In this document: piece by piece, positions 46,037-57,050 of the stretch
How the letters are laid out: each line of letters starts with the position of its first letter
Numbering within the stretch: position 1 is the first letter of the stretch
NCBI GenBank assembly: GCA_964019415.1
Contig: OZ025883.1
Location: 861,206 to 925,205, forward strand
Origin: Ianthella basta
Taxonomy: Eukaryota > Porifera > Demospongiae > Verongiida > Ianthellidae
Reading direction: 5' to 3'
Length of the DNA: 64,000 nt
Notes under the pieces: generated by a model
Seen by the model: only the letters and a program-made list of their open reading frames with translations
Database searches by the model: none
Told to the model about the DNA's origin: nothing
Program-made: the position numbers and the translations under genes

Positions 46037-48714
46037 CTAACTGTCCACAGTCAAACCCTCGCACTGTTCACCAAGGTATTCAGCATTGAACAACCTGAAA
46101 ACTTCAACCACACTGTCCAGTTCTTGCCTGTATTGGATGAGAGCATAAGGAGAGTCACGGCAAGAAATGCATACGTGGGAATATCAGATAGAATGTACAG
46201 CAAAACACAGTCACAACACACAGTCACAACACACAGTCACAACACACATGCACTTCTTTATAATACTAGTCTCAATGTAGCCGGTTCAACTCTCATGAAG
46301 ACTCACTGGAGGGCCTCTGCTCTCCTGTGGCAGTTTTGCAGTGTCTCCCCCATTTCATCAAGATCTGCCTTTCTCTTCTCATGGACAAGAATAACCTCTG
46401 CCAAACCTGCTAGCATTTCATCACGTTCAGATCTCAGGCTGTTCTCAATTGTCTTATGGCAGTTTTCTTTCACAGCATCCAATTCCTCCTGCAGCTTCCC
46501 CATCAGATGAGCAGCAACCTACCAAGACAGCATACAGAACACAAATGCGGGAGAGGACTATGTACACACAAACATGCTAGTTAATAACTGCAAGGAACGA
46601 ATGCGTAAAAGCAGGGACTTTAGTAGACCTATAGAATACCTTTAGAAGCAAACGTACCTGTTCCTTGACCTGCGTAATCTTCTCTGAGTTAGAATCCTTC
46701 CTCTGCCATTGTACACATTTATAGGCAACAGTGAGTGAGGCACAACTGGCAAGGGTCACTGTTCCTGTAGCAACACCGAAGAGCACGTGATTGATGGGAG
46801 AGACATCTGGCATCCACTCAGACATGAGCACTTGAGGGTCCACTACAACCTATATAGCGGTATGAACAGTGCATGGAGGAAAGGAGTCAATAGTGGCTGC
46901 AGCATTACATAACATCATACAGAAATGCACATCTGTATAACTCACTCCTGCTGCAATTCCTACAGCAGCTGTAACGGCACCAGCAGCTGCACTGGTACTT
47001 TCTAGTGTGAACAACAACATACATGGATCACCATACCATCCACACAGTCCCACTAAGTAAGGACTGAATATTATAAACTTACTATTATTACAACACACAC
47101 ACAACTGCATAATGTGTGTATTGTTCCTCACCGAGTAGAGTGACTTGAGGTAGTGTTTAAAGTTGAGCTGAGGTTTAAGTGCCCCTCCCAGTGAAGCAGC
47201 AGCAACAGAAGGAAGTGACACACTGCGAGTGGAGAGGCTGCAGGAGAAAGCGCGGCAGAAGTCGACGAAATTGGAGAAAGCGATCATGTATATGTATAGG
47301 GGATATCCAAACACATACACCATACATGTCACCATCCTAATGGTATATACTGTACTTACAGCTCTGTTTTGTCCTTATCACAAAGCTGCTTGTAATCGCC
47401 TACACAAAGATCAAGCACACACAGAGACAACACTGACAAGGAACACTGCAGTACTTGCTGTACCCACACACACGTACATCTGATACTCCTCAGTGCCTCC
47501 TCATGTCGTTGCTGTAGGTGTGCTCGCAGTTCCCTTGTGCCATCCTTCGTCACTTGATCCAAGTGGTCCAGTAGAGTCAATGTGTACTGCTCTACAGCAG
47601 ATGGGTTGAGCAAGGCATCAAACCCTTTGATTTCATCATCAATCTGTCTTCTGGCATGTTCAAATATGCAGTCGACCTATATAGGTGTATGGTAACATAT
47701 GAAGTTTGTGCCATTTGGCCAATAGTGTGTCACACCTATAACCCGTACATATTTAGTGCTCATACGTACTTTTTCTTCTGTGTCATTTACAGAAGTTTCC
47801 GTCAGTGCTGCCCACTTCATCTCATCTAAAAGGTCCATTTTTCCTTGCACAAGTTGAGTGATTCTCTCCTCTTCTGATGAGGACTCATCACCATTCCTTT
47901 GCGTTAATGTGTACAAAAGGGACATAACAGAATCACCCCAGTCATCAAACCACTCCTCCCCAGCCATTGGCAGGTGGACTCTGCAGGTGTATGTGCATCT
48001 TGGCATGATGCCCACACCAAAAGACACAGTACATGTTACCAATACACCAATCTGTATAAGAGGTCTATGTGATATGTGTGCTCAATTGGAAATAACATGT
48101 ACGCATATGCTTACATTTTAGCCGTGCACTCCTCCAGCAATAGCCCCAAGAAGTGCTTCATTTTGCAGGCCACCTTTACGCACTCATAGCTATGACTCTT
48201 GAACACTGCTCACCTCCACGGCCTGTTCCTTTGCGGACTCAGAGATCTCCAGGTGTCCCTGTATACCCATACCCAATGGGAGCATCCTATTCCGAAAAAG
48301 CGCGTTTATCACCGTGCTCTTCCCGTTGCTAGTTCGACCGAAGAAGACCACCTTCATCTGGTCCCTCGCCAACATGTCCTTAATGCCCTCCACCTTCAAC
48401 CCCAACTGGGCCACATTCTGCTGCTTGGCGCTCTTTATATCCTCAAGGAGGCCTTCACTCCCAGTCAGCTGCCCCGAAAGACGCCTGAAGGCTTTAGCTA
48501 TCTTCTCCTTGGCTAGCCCAAACTTCTTTAAGGGTGAGTTCCATCCCCCCTCGGCCCCTGAAAAGCGCCGGTCTCCCGGGGAATAGTATTGGCTACCTCC
48601 AGACGAGGGTATGCTGGACTGTTTGCTGAGAGCAGTTCGCCTTTTGGCGGCAGTCGTGGTACGCGAACGATCTCGGAAAGCAGACGTGGCGTCAGCCATT
48701 TTAGCCATATGCAT
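46037..48714 (-). CDS. MfnL: mitofusin-like protein lacking most of the GTPase domain (10 exons, 571 aa)
   Basis: Exons: 48214-48714, 48115-48173, 47770-47980, 47478-47676, 47360-47399, 47083-47237, 46946-47001, 46658-46849, 46307-46518, 46037-46127. Phases agree throughout (1716 bp) and intron 1 is only 40 bp. The N-terminus has a mitofusin-like SPLKKFGLAKEKI block (60-72) and a perfect P-loop GRTSNGKS (126-133). After LPLGMG (145-150) the sequence jumps directly to helical sequence; switch I, DSPG, NxWD and G5 are absent. Later come two hydrophobic segments (about 392-407 and 428-450) and an HR2-like coiled coil (472-571, ending in a short tail before TAG). It could bind membranes and pair through HR2 but should not hydrolyse GTP. 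Start alternatives are ATGs at 48714, 48708 and 48699 (the last has the best context). The exon 6 donor choice is the least certain junction. Its start lies 145 bp from the KM-4 stop. Confidence 0.75.
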
Positions 48715-49696
48715 GCGTTGAGTCCTGCAATTGCGCAATGCCGACAGCTATATAATAGGTAGGTGCATAAAAATGGCACAAAGCTAAAGCTAGCTATACA
48801 TATATATCATGGGTCAAGTCGAATTCGAAGCTGTTATGCACAAACACTCTCTCCCTGACTCAATGAAGGTACACAATGCAGAAGCGATCCAGGATAGGCT
48901 TCACCTCTTGCTGCAGCTGGACCCTGGAATGACAGAGGTAAAAAAGAATAGCTAGATAGCTGCTATAGCTAGCTAATTCATTGTGTACTTAACAACTTCA
49001 CCATGCAATAGCTCTAGCTAGCTAGTATAGATGTCTTGAACACTACCTAGTGGACGCAACCTGCAGGAGCTACTAGCTAGCTAAATACAAATGAATAAGG
49101 TATAAGATATGGAGGGTGACCGTTAAACAGTTAAGGTTCTAAACAATTAATGCATTACATATAGCTTCTTAAATGGCAGGTACCACCGTAGAGGCAACTA
49201 CTCTGCCAGGTAAAACCAACCACTGCAATCACTGTGTGGGGTCTTGCAAATGGACTACACACTTCAGGTTGCAATGGGTACATATATAGCATGACGTGAC
49301 ATCACTTGCTATATGAACTAGACAGTTAGCAGCGAGACTCACTGAAAATCAGTGGCTTGTTTTATCCATGCAATTCTCTGCTGCAGATCTTGGAGATTTT
49401 CTTTAAGACCCTTCCGCTTGTCAGCCAAGGCTGCCCTGAAGCTCTCAACCTGAGACTCCAAGAGGCTTTTAAAGTTGTCCATGCACTGTCTCTTTACTTC
49501 TGGCTTCCTAGCATCAAGTTGCTCTTTCAAGTGGTTAATGATCTGAAAGGGGAAGACAGTGACAAGGAATGCTGAAAAGGTCAACTGTGACAGAATGCAA
49601 TACCAAAATACTTTGATTGCCAGGCAATTACTAGTATATTTATGAATTAACATCTCAGATGGCTGATACTGTAGAGGCTCATAGTTGCATTGATGA

Positions 49697-49878
49697 TACA
49701 CTGATACAAAATTCATGAGCAAGACACAACTGGCATGATCAATCAAATGCAGGACATTTTGACCTGGAGGTCTTTGTCAACTACGTACAGGACGACAAAG
49801 ACCTCTGTGCTGAAACGTCCTGCATTTGGTTTATCATTACCAGTTGTGTCTTGCTCAAGAATTTTCATATCAGTGTAT
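49697..49878. repeat. 182-bp imperfect inverted repeat in KM-4 intron 13
   Basis: Arms of about 83 bp (starting tacactgata) match at roughly four bases in five around a 13-base centre. The arm includes ctgaaacgtcc, similar to the gaaacgtcgg of the perfect palindrome in KM-2, suggesting a related foldback family. Confidence 0.7.
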
Positions 49879-50392
49879 CTCAAATGGCTAGTACATGGTA
49901 TAGCACTCAATGAATACTCTCAATGGTTGAAATAAACTCTTATATAAGCAAGCACAATTGTGTCACTCCTATATACCACTTGCACCTCATTACATTTTAT
50001 GAATCTATCTATATCATGCATTTATTAGCTAGGTGTCCAGGAGATAAACTATTATGGTTGTGTAAATGGCAACACCTTGTAGTTACTGTAGCAGAAGGCA
50101 TGTATAAACTTTGTTTTGAGAGATTGCAATGGAACTTGAAGGATTGAAGTGATTCAGGGAAGAAGTGCAGTAAACTAGCTAAGCCCCAAACTTTACAGTA
50201 TTGCAATTGAAGAAAGTTCACCTGGTACTGAAACATTGCACAGAATAGCACAGCAAATGGTATCAGATCTACTTCAAGCAGAGAGAATCCGTATGCTCCT
50301 CTCAAGTGCATTCTCATAATAACTATTCCTCCAGTTATAACTTGACTACGCAATAATAATTTAGCAAATAATCATGCATTTGACTTTCTTTT

Positions 50393-50413
50393 GGGGGGGG
50401 GGGGGGGGGGGGG
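50393..50413. repeat. 21-bp poly-G tract
   Basis: Uninterrupted G run in KM-4 intron 13. Similar runs occur at 15637-15655, 37726-37738 and 39866-39883. Confidence 0.9.
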
Positions 50414-50987
50414 CTGAGTGCCTCCCCTTCTACTGAGTGCTAAATTATTGATTAACTGTTTGACTATATTAAAAACTTATAATGAATTTACTTAGTTTGC
50501 CATTCCCCACTGGCATAAAATCATGCATCCCTTCTTATATTCATGACCTGTAAATTAAGATAATGTATGTGGAACCACATGCACCTACATCTGTGAAGTT
50601 GTTGTAGGATGTAAACTTACTTTTCCTCTGACCTGCTCCAATTGATAATCAGTTTTAACTCTCCAAATAATGCCTTGTATAGCAAGCGTCAGTGCAAGTG
50701 ATGGGGGAAATAGAGCATTCAGTGCATATATACCACCCTGAGAAGAAATTACAATGAACAGAAAATGGAAGTCTCAATGACAGAAAGTATACAATACATC
50801 ACATTAACATACTGTATTTAGTAGATACATGTGGTGCACTAAAGGTACGTAAAATCATAATTTAATTACAAGTACTGGTATTTGTACATTATCAGTTACA
50901 GTCCCACTGCTACTTGTATAACAAGCAGTGAAATCTTGAACTGTTCTATTTATTCGTATATGTTACTCACCACAGATGATACAGAAA

Positions 50988-51842
50988 CAAGTATTTCGAG
51001 TTAAAAAACTCGTGGGGCGCCAGGGCGCCCCTGAACCTCGAACTACTTGCTAGCAATTTTCCCATGTACATTCAGTAAATCAGATAGTTGGGGGTACAGT
51101 ATTGTTGTTGGCCTGAAAGATACATCAAGACACACTAGACCGTTGGGTTTGCAAAAGTTTCAAGTCTCCAGAGCAGCCAGTCATATCCAGTGAAAGCATC
51201 CCTACCAAACTGTCAAATGTTTGCCTACTGCTTTTTGATCTATATGACATTCTAAATGAGCAATTGTTACTTTGTGCCTGGAGGAGTGTGCTGGCTAAAA
51301 GGCTACCCTATGATGACTATATGAGCGAATCATGGCTATAATTATGTGTCATGACTCGCTGGTCCTCCATTAGTGGCCTACGGTTCACTAGACTTCTGTT
51401 GTATTTAGGGCTGTACCTCGCAGAAAAACAGTTAAGTAAGCTTCCTACCACAATAATATTACTTAAACATCTTCTAGAAACACTTTGCGTTCTTTGGATA
51501 CACGGCGAAATCTAAAGAGAATGGTTTTGAGCCTAGCAAACAGAAAGCGTCGAGCGCGCGGCCATTTTACAATGTCAGTCAGTGATAATTGGAGCTGTAT
51601 CTCGCAGCAGAGACGTTCCTTAGGCTTTTTATTAGTATCACTCTATTAACACATGTTTATGACCACATTTCGTTCGATTCAAACACGGCGAAACGTCATT
51701 AGAGAGGGTTTAAAGCTTTGTAAAGAACGACGTGAGCGCCGCCATTTGCAAAATGACAGAAATATATATATATATATATACGAACATGAAGCCATACGAA
51801 GACCTAAATCTGAAAACAATATAGGGGCGCCTTCGGCGCCCC
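50988..51842. mobile_element. 855-bp insertion disrupting KM-4 exon 12
   Basis: KM-2 and KM-3 read continuously through this point (gatgctgaaaaaactttac). The right end is a perfect hairpin ggggcgccttcggcgcccc at 51824-51842. The left end carries nested palindromes (caagtatttcgag/ctcgaactacttg around ggggcgccagggcgcccc). About 2 bp (aa) appear duplicated. There is no coding match and the family is unknown. Confidence 0.75.
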
Positions 51843-52021
51843 AAAAACTTTACTTGCAGTGCTGTGTTGATACCTCTTTGGCACAAGATATTCTTTACCC
51901 TCCACCGTGATGAGTTCAGCAGGCAGGTCATTGTTTGCAAGACTCCCATTGTCAACCAGGCCTTCGTCCCAAAGTACCTGTCAGAAGAAAACTTTAAACA
52001 TGATATGGTACAGATTACTGC

Positions 52022-53024
52022 AGAGGGACTACCTTGGCAATAGAATGAAATTTTGGCAGAAGGTTTTAACAGAAGTAGGTTTTGGCAGAAAGTGAAAGGA
52101 GAGGGGAAAAGGGCATGTAAGACAAGTGGCAGTATTGAGGCGAAAGCTGGTGAATTGCTAACAGGAAAGGAAGAGGAGCAGAGAAGATGGAGAGGACACT
52201 CCAGTGAATTGCTCCTGAATGAAGGGCTGTGCAAGAGTGACACAGGGGGATGAAATGAGCAATGAGGTAGACAACAGGATCTTGATGGAAGAGACCAGGA
52301 GGGCTATTGGGAAGTTAAGAAGTGGCAGAGCTGGAGGAGTGTGTAATATCTGAGGTGAGATGTTGGAGTCAGGGGGAGGGTGACAGTACAGTGGTTAACA
52401 GCAATCTTTAATGTAGCATGGAAGACAGGGGTTACATCAAAAGATTGAAGTTATCATTTACCCAATCCACAAGAAAGGCATGCAGTAAGAGAATGCAAGA
52501 ACTACAGAGGGATTAGTCTGCTGAGTGTGCATGAAGAAATTCTGGGACAATCCTGAATGACAGAATGAGGGGAAAGGAAACGGAAAAGTCCAGGCTGCAG
52601 GCAGCAGAGATTGAGGGTGCTGAGGAAGATTGCAGGTGTGTCTAGGTTGGATCATGTCAGGAATGAGATGGTGAGGGAGAGGTTAAGACTAGAACCAGTA
52701 TTGATGAAGGTGGAAAGGAGGAGAGAATGCTGAAAGGAGAAGGTGTAGAGCAGGAGGGGAAGTGTGGTGGAGAAGGTGCTGACAGGGGAAGGAAATGGAA
52801 AGCGACCAAGAGGACGCCTCAGGAAGAGATGGAGAGCTCCCTTCTGAGACATTAGGGTGTAAATTATATGGACTCTGTGGCTGTGCAATGTCTAGTTATA
52901 TTAAATTTTACAAGTACATGATACTCTTTTCTTTGAACCTCTTATGTCTACTTGTAATGGACGACCCCTCTAGTGGGGATTTTGATGTTCACTGAGCATT
53001 GATTGATTGATTGATTGATTGGTA
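52022..53024 (+). mobile_element. 5'-truncated non-LTR retroposon remnant in KM-4 intron 11
   Basis: In broken plus-strand frames there are an EEEQRRWRGHSSELL block (near 52170) and a CKNYRGISLLS block (near 52495), both typical of endonuclease/RT polyproteins of non-LTR elements. The remnant ends in a (gatt)n tail at about 52999-53024. Many stops; dead. Confidence 0.65.
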
Positions 53025-53201
53025 CAGTTAAGTCTCGTGCGCCAGCTCCCATTTCCCCTATTTCTCCTATTGCACAATTGCAGAGAAATGTCTTTGTGGC
53101 TCACTCTTCAGCACATGTGGTGTGGTACTGAGAGATGTGCAGGGGAGAATGACTAGCTGCTTTGGTGTCCACCATCAGTAAACGATTGTGGTTTCAACAA
53201 A

Positions 53202-53688
53202 CTAGCTGAATGCCCACCCTTTGGGTGGGTTCCCAGTCTACGGTTCGTAATTTGAGCGTTGCCCCAATCAAAACTGTCCATTTAATTGGGAGCATTCCGT
53301 AGACTCGCTCCGTAAAACTCTGTGTGCACAGAATATACTTATGCTAATCCATTTTGTCTAAAGGAGTCCAGCAACGAAGGCGCTAACCACCTTAGGTCAC
53401 CATCTGCATGGCTGTGATTTACTCTTCCAGGTTTGGTGAAGGTTGGTAGAAAATTGAATGAGGAGTTTGGCGACAATGAAACACAACGTTTTCTCTATCT
53501 CTTTGATATGTTGGTGACTGTAAAAGTGGCAAGAACTTGGATGGAACGACTTTAAATCAAATCTTGGCTTGACCATGTTCCTCTCACTACGCCTCTTCAT
53601 AATCCTACCACATTTTGTGATCATTCATTCAAAACTGAAGGAGTAATTAGGTAACAAACAATTATGCATTATGTTTATTATAAAAAGA
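53202..53688 (-). mobile_element. Helitron-like element H6 (KM-4 intron 11)
   Basis: On the minus strand it starts A|TCTTTTTATAATAAAC and ends with stem-loop cccaccctttgggtggg in inverse plus CTAG|T. It is the second copy of the H1 family, in opposite orientation and noticeably diverged. Confidence 0.75.
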
Positions 53689-53840
53689 TACAGATAACAC
53701 AAAATTTTAATCATGTGCTTATGTAAATTACATTCTAGATGTCATAATATTTCACTCTCTGATTGGGCTCTTTGACTCATGGCATTCATGCAATACTATG
53801 ACCTTAATGCATGACCTTGATGTCCATCCTGTATATGTAC

Positions 53841-54648
53841 TAGTTATAACATGGCCGCGAGGGTGCTGGCTGCATGATTTATCACATGAGGGTATCAAGT
53901 GCCCAAGTGCAATAAATCAGCTAAGCGCCTGAGCAGCCATGCTATAACTGGCTTGTCGATCACAATCCAACAGCAGCGATTAGCTCTTGAATTGTTTGCT
54001 GTCGAATGAATTTGCTGAATGAACCTGACCATGCAAAGTTTCTATATAAGCCAGAGAACACACTCTTCTCAGAGCACAAGTACTGAATAAAGGGTTGGTG
54101 CTGCTTGAGTTGGCACTAGGGCAGATGATTTGAAGTCCTAAAAGCAGTGTGTGAAGTGAGAACTTCCCTTTCAGAGAGTGTACTAGGATATGAAGGTCTG
54201 GGGAACTTGGAAGTGGCGAGACCTATCTTCCTGTTGAATTCATGCCCATCAAGTGAACTCAGGGAATCTTGAGCTTCTCTATCACTAAAGACATTGCATG
54301 CACAATTACATGTCACTGCCATAAAAATTCATGTGCAGTACTTTGGCATGTGCTAGGCATAAATATATATGCTGATGACCATGTTTCCAAGTGGCAAGCA
54401 CTCATCATTCCAGAGCCAATGCACCACGTTTGCAGGTGTTGCACTGTTTAAATTTAGCGCTCTCAGATAAAGGGTGCGGTTGCATAATGCACTTGCCTCC
54501 GGCTTGTGCATTATGTAACCTTGACCTTTATTGACCATCCACAAGCACTAGGATTAAACAGCTTAACACTCTGCCAACTGTGGTCTAAATATTACTTAAC
54601 ATACTGCAGCTTGCCTTGATGTATGGCTTCCTTGTAACAAAATGTATT
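53841..54648. mobile_element. Unclassified insertion in KM-4 intron 11
   Basis: It interrupts the array sequence between the gtccatcctgta and ataatcagaactt blocks, the same spot as H2 in KM-1. It contains a palindrome (ttgcataatgcac...gtgcattatgtaa, about 54480-54520) and a possible inverted pair near its left end (agttataacatgg / ccatgctataact). No coding was recognised. Confidence 0.4.
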
Positions 54649-55900
54649 ATGTATAATCAGAACTTAAGCATGGGAGTATCCTCCACACTGCACACGCATA
54701 CAGCTATAAAGCAACTGTAGCATAACATTATGTATGTTTCATGAAGCATCAGTTTTTCTATGGTAATTGACTTACCGACAATTTATCCAGCAGTCGTCGT
54801 CCAAGCCATGGTCTAGCACGATATCCTTGGGTCATTTCAGTGCAACTGGCCATGGCAGTCTCCAAACCCATTAAACTGCATTATAACAGACCTGATAAAC
54901 TGTATATATAGCTTATAGAATAATGTTACAATCACATGTCACTATGCCCAGCATCATGTACACAACCACAATACCTTATAAGTATGAGCATACCTATCTT
55001 GTTCAACCTCTGCCTGTGGCTCAGCAATACTGATACTCAATTCTGCAATCATTGCATCTGCAAGTTAACAGAAGTGCATGTGTCATGCAGACTTGCATAC
55101 AAAGCATGCACATTTTACCACATGTACCTTGAGAGCATTTGGTCTTGTCAGTGGCAAATGTCCTCATTTCCCGTTCGTATGCCAGTGTCAATGTCTTCAT
55201 GGCCTCATCCAAGTACTCTGTTAGCCCCTTTTGGTAGTCTTCCCATTTCTCCTTATTTAACCTTTTACGATACACCTCCACTTTTCCTCGCACGTCCTCC
55301 TTGATTCCGTCATGCAGCTCATCAAACTGCATAACATAGTTAGCAGTGCATTCAATGTAGTGTCAAGGTCTTTTAAGGGCTAGGATAATACCTGATGCTG
55401 TAGGTTATCTGTATATACATAATATGTAGATTCTGCATGCTGGGGATTATATAACAGTGAGAAGCATGTGCGAAAATGGCCTGCATGCATGGCTGCGCAT
55501 GTATATATACAAGAGACTATGCAGGTTAGCCTCATTGTCAGCACATTTAAGTAAATCTGCTGCAAAAATCTACTTCCAAAGAAAACGTCATGCCAGCCTC
55601 TTCATGCACCATTGGTTATAATACCTACAGTTTGGGCTATGCCATTATATATTTACTGCACGCATGGCAACACCTGAAATCCCCAACTAATTCCCATTTG
55701 TATACTCTGACATTCATAGTCAATGAGGGTGAGGTAGAGCCATGTAAATGTCAGTTGGGGCAGTTCCTAAGCTCCTCCTAAGCCTCCTTGTTCTGCCTAC
55801 TTAAGTAGGTTTAAGTGCACATGCATGCTGCAGCATTTATAGGCCAAACTTCCAGCGAAAATGTACACTGACAGAAGGTAAGTGTAGTCACACTTTATAT

Positions 55901-56030
55901 ACCTGCAAGGCAAAACCACCTAGTGGAAAAACTGTAGGAACAAGGAGGAGGGCTGGCCCCACTCTTTGCATGGACCAGCCCTCCTACTTGTTCCTACGGT
56001 TTTTCTGCCAGGCGGTTTTAACTTGCAGGT
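55901..56030. repeat. 130-bp inverted repeat in KM-4 intron 8
   Basis: Arms of about 56 bp (acctgcaaggcaaaaccacc and inverse), with mismatches, around an 18-base loop. The adjacent gaaggaaacatttttacacac segment also occurs at about 16380-16402 inside the transposon of KM-1 intron 4, so the two regions share a repeat family. Confidence 0.7.
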
Positions 56031-56130
56031 ACACACTGCACCATCCCTACATTTGCCCTTGTTTTTGAAGGAAACATTTTTACACACCTTTGTTTCTATA
56101 CTTTTTATGAAATGCAAATTACTCATGGGC

Positions 56131-57050
56131 CAGTCAACTTTTAAGGCTTCCAAACAACAGTGGCAACAAAGGGTCATTCTCTGAATCATGGCAGGGTGTG
56201 TAGCATGATAGCACAATGTGGGTTGTGTTTGGGTGGGCAGCCTAGGGTAGGCTGTGGCAGGTGGCTGGGTCAAAGATATAATTACAATTAGCTACCTATG
56301 TTTGGATAGGCTGAGAGTTAGTTGTGATGCAGGCTAAGGCGACAGAACAGTGGGATGTAGCTATGGCCCCTACATACAAGAGAGTTGCACCATATATACC
56401 TACACCACTGATGTAGGGTGTGGAGTGGAACTGAAAGTGGCAGCTAGCTAAAGCGCTGGCCGGAAGCAGCCGCACAGAAAATGGCGGTCAAATGGCACGA
56501 CCACAGATGACTTTCGATAATGGTGCACAGACGAACGCTAGTCGAAGTTTGTCTTGTATTCACCTTGGAACAGTCATCTGACCACGCTGTGAAAGTATTG
56601 AATTGAAACTGAAGGAGGATTAGGCAATTAACGGTGGCCAAAATGTGTGGTGACGTCAACATAAAATGGCATCTTTCTCCCAGGAACGCCTCCCTAACTT
56701 CTGGAAACCTCCATTTGTGAATGTGCTCGCAGAGTTATCTAACTTACAAAAGGCACTTACCCGTTGAAAGTGCTGTAGAACTGTGGGTAAAAAATTCTCT
56801 TACTCCCTATCGTTCGTGCGCTACAGTTGACGGAGAAAAAGAAGAAATGAAACACGGAAAAAGGCATCGGCGCTTTCTTCGCAACGGCGCTTGCGCGTGG
56901 AAGTAAGGTTAGCTCTGTATACTGTACAGCCTCCCTTCCTTGTAAGTGGTTTCTTGTGTCGGTTCTTACTACTGTTCAGGAGCTATATAGTGCTACTTTC
57001 CGTTTGTATTACAGCATACAAACAACCACCACCATCCCTACATAGACAGC
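56131..57050. other. KM-4 intron 8 body, no gene seen
   Basis: Extra DNA relative to KM-1 to KM-3, probably inserted. A short G+C-richer stretch with aaaatggcg motifs lies at 56475-56700. The open frames are short and unrecognised. Confidence 0.4.

Noticed and set aside
46850..47335. A single long MfnL exon covering exons 6 and 7 without an intron
   Set aside because: The frame is open through the gap, so it is possible, but a GTAAGT donor and CACTAG acceptor with matching phase give a shorter product that better fits the family. RNA evidence would decide.
51710..52243. 177-residue minus-strand open frame spanning KM-4 exon 12, the insertion and retroposon sequence
   Set aside because: It reads exon 12 in the wrong frame and crosses the splice acceptor; the correct frame gives the conserved ELITVEGKEY block.
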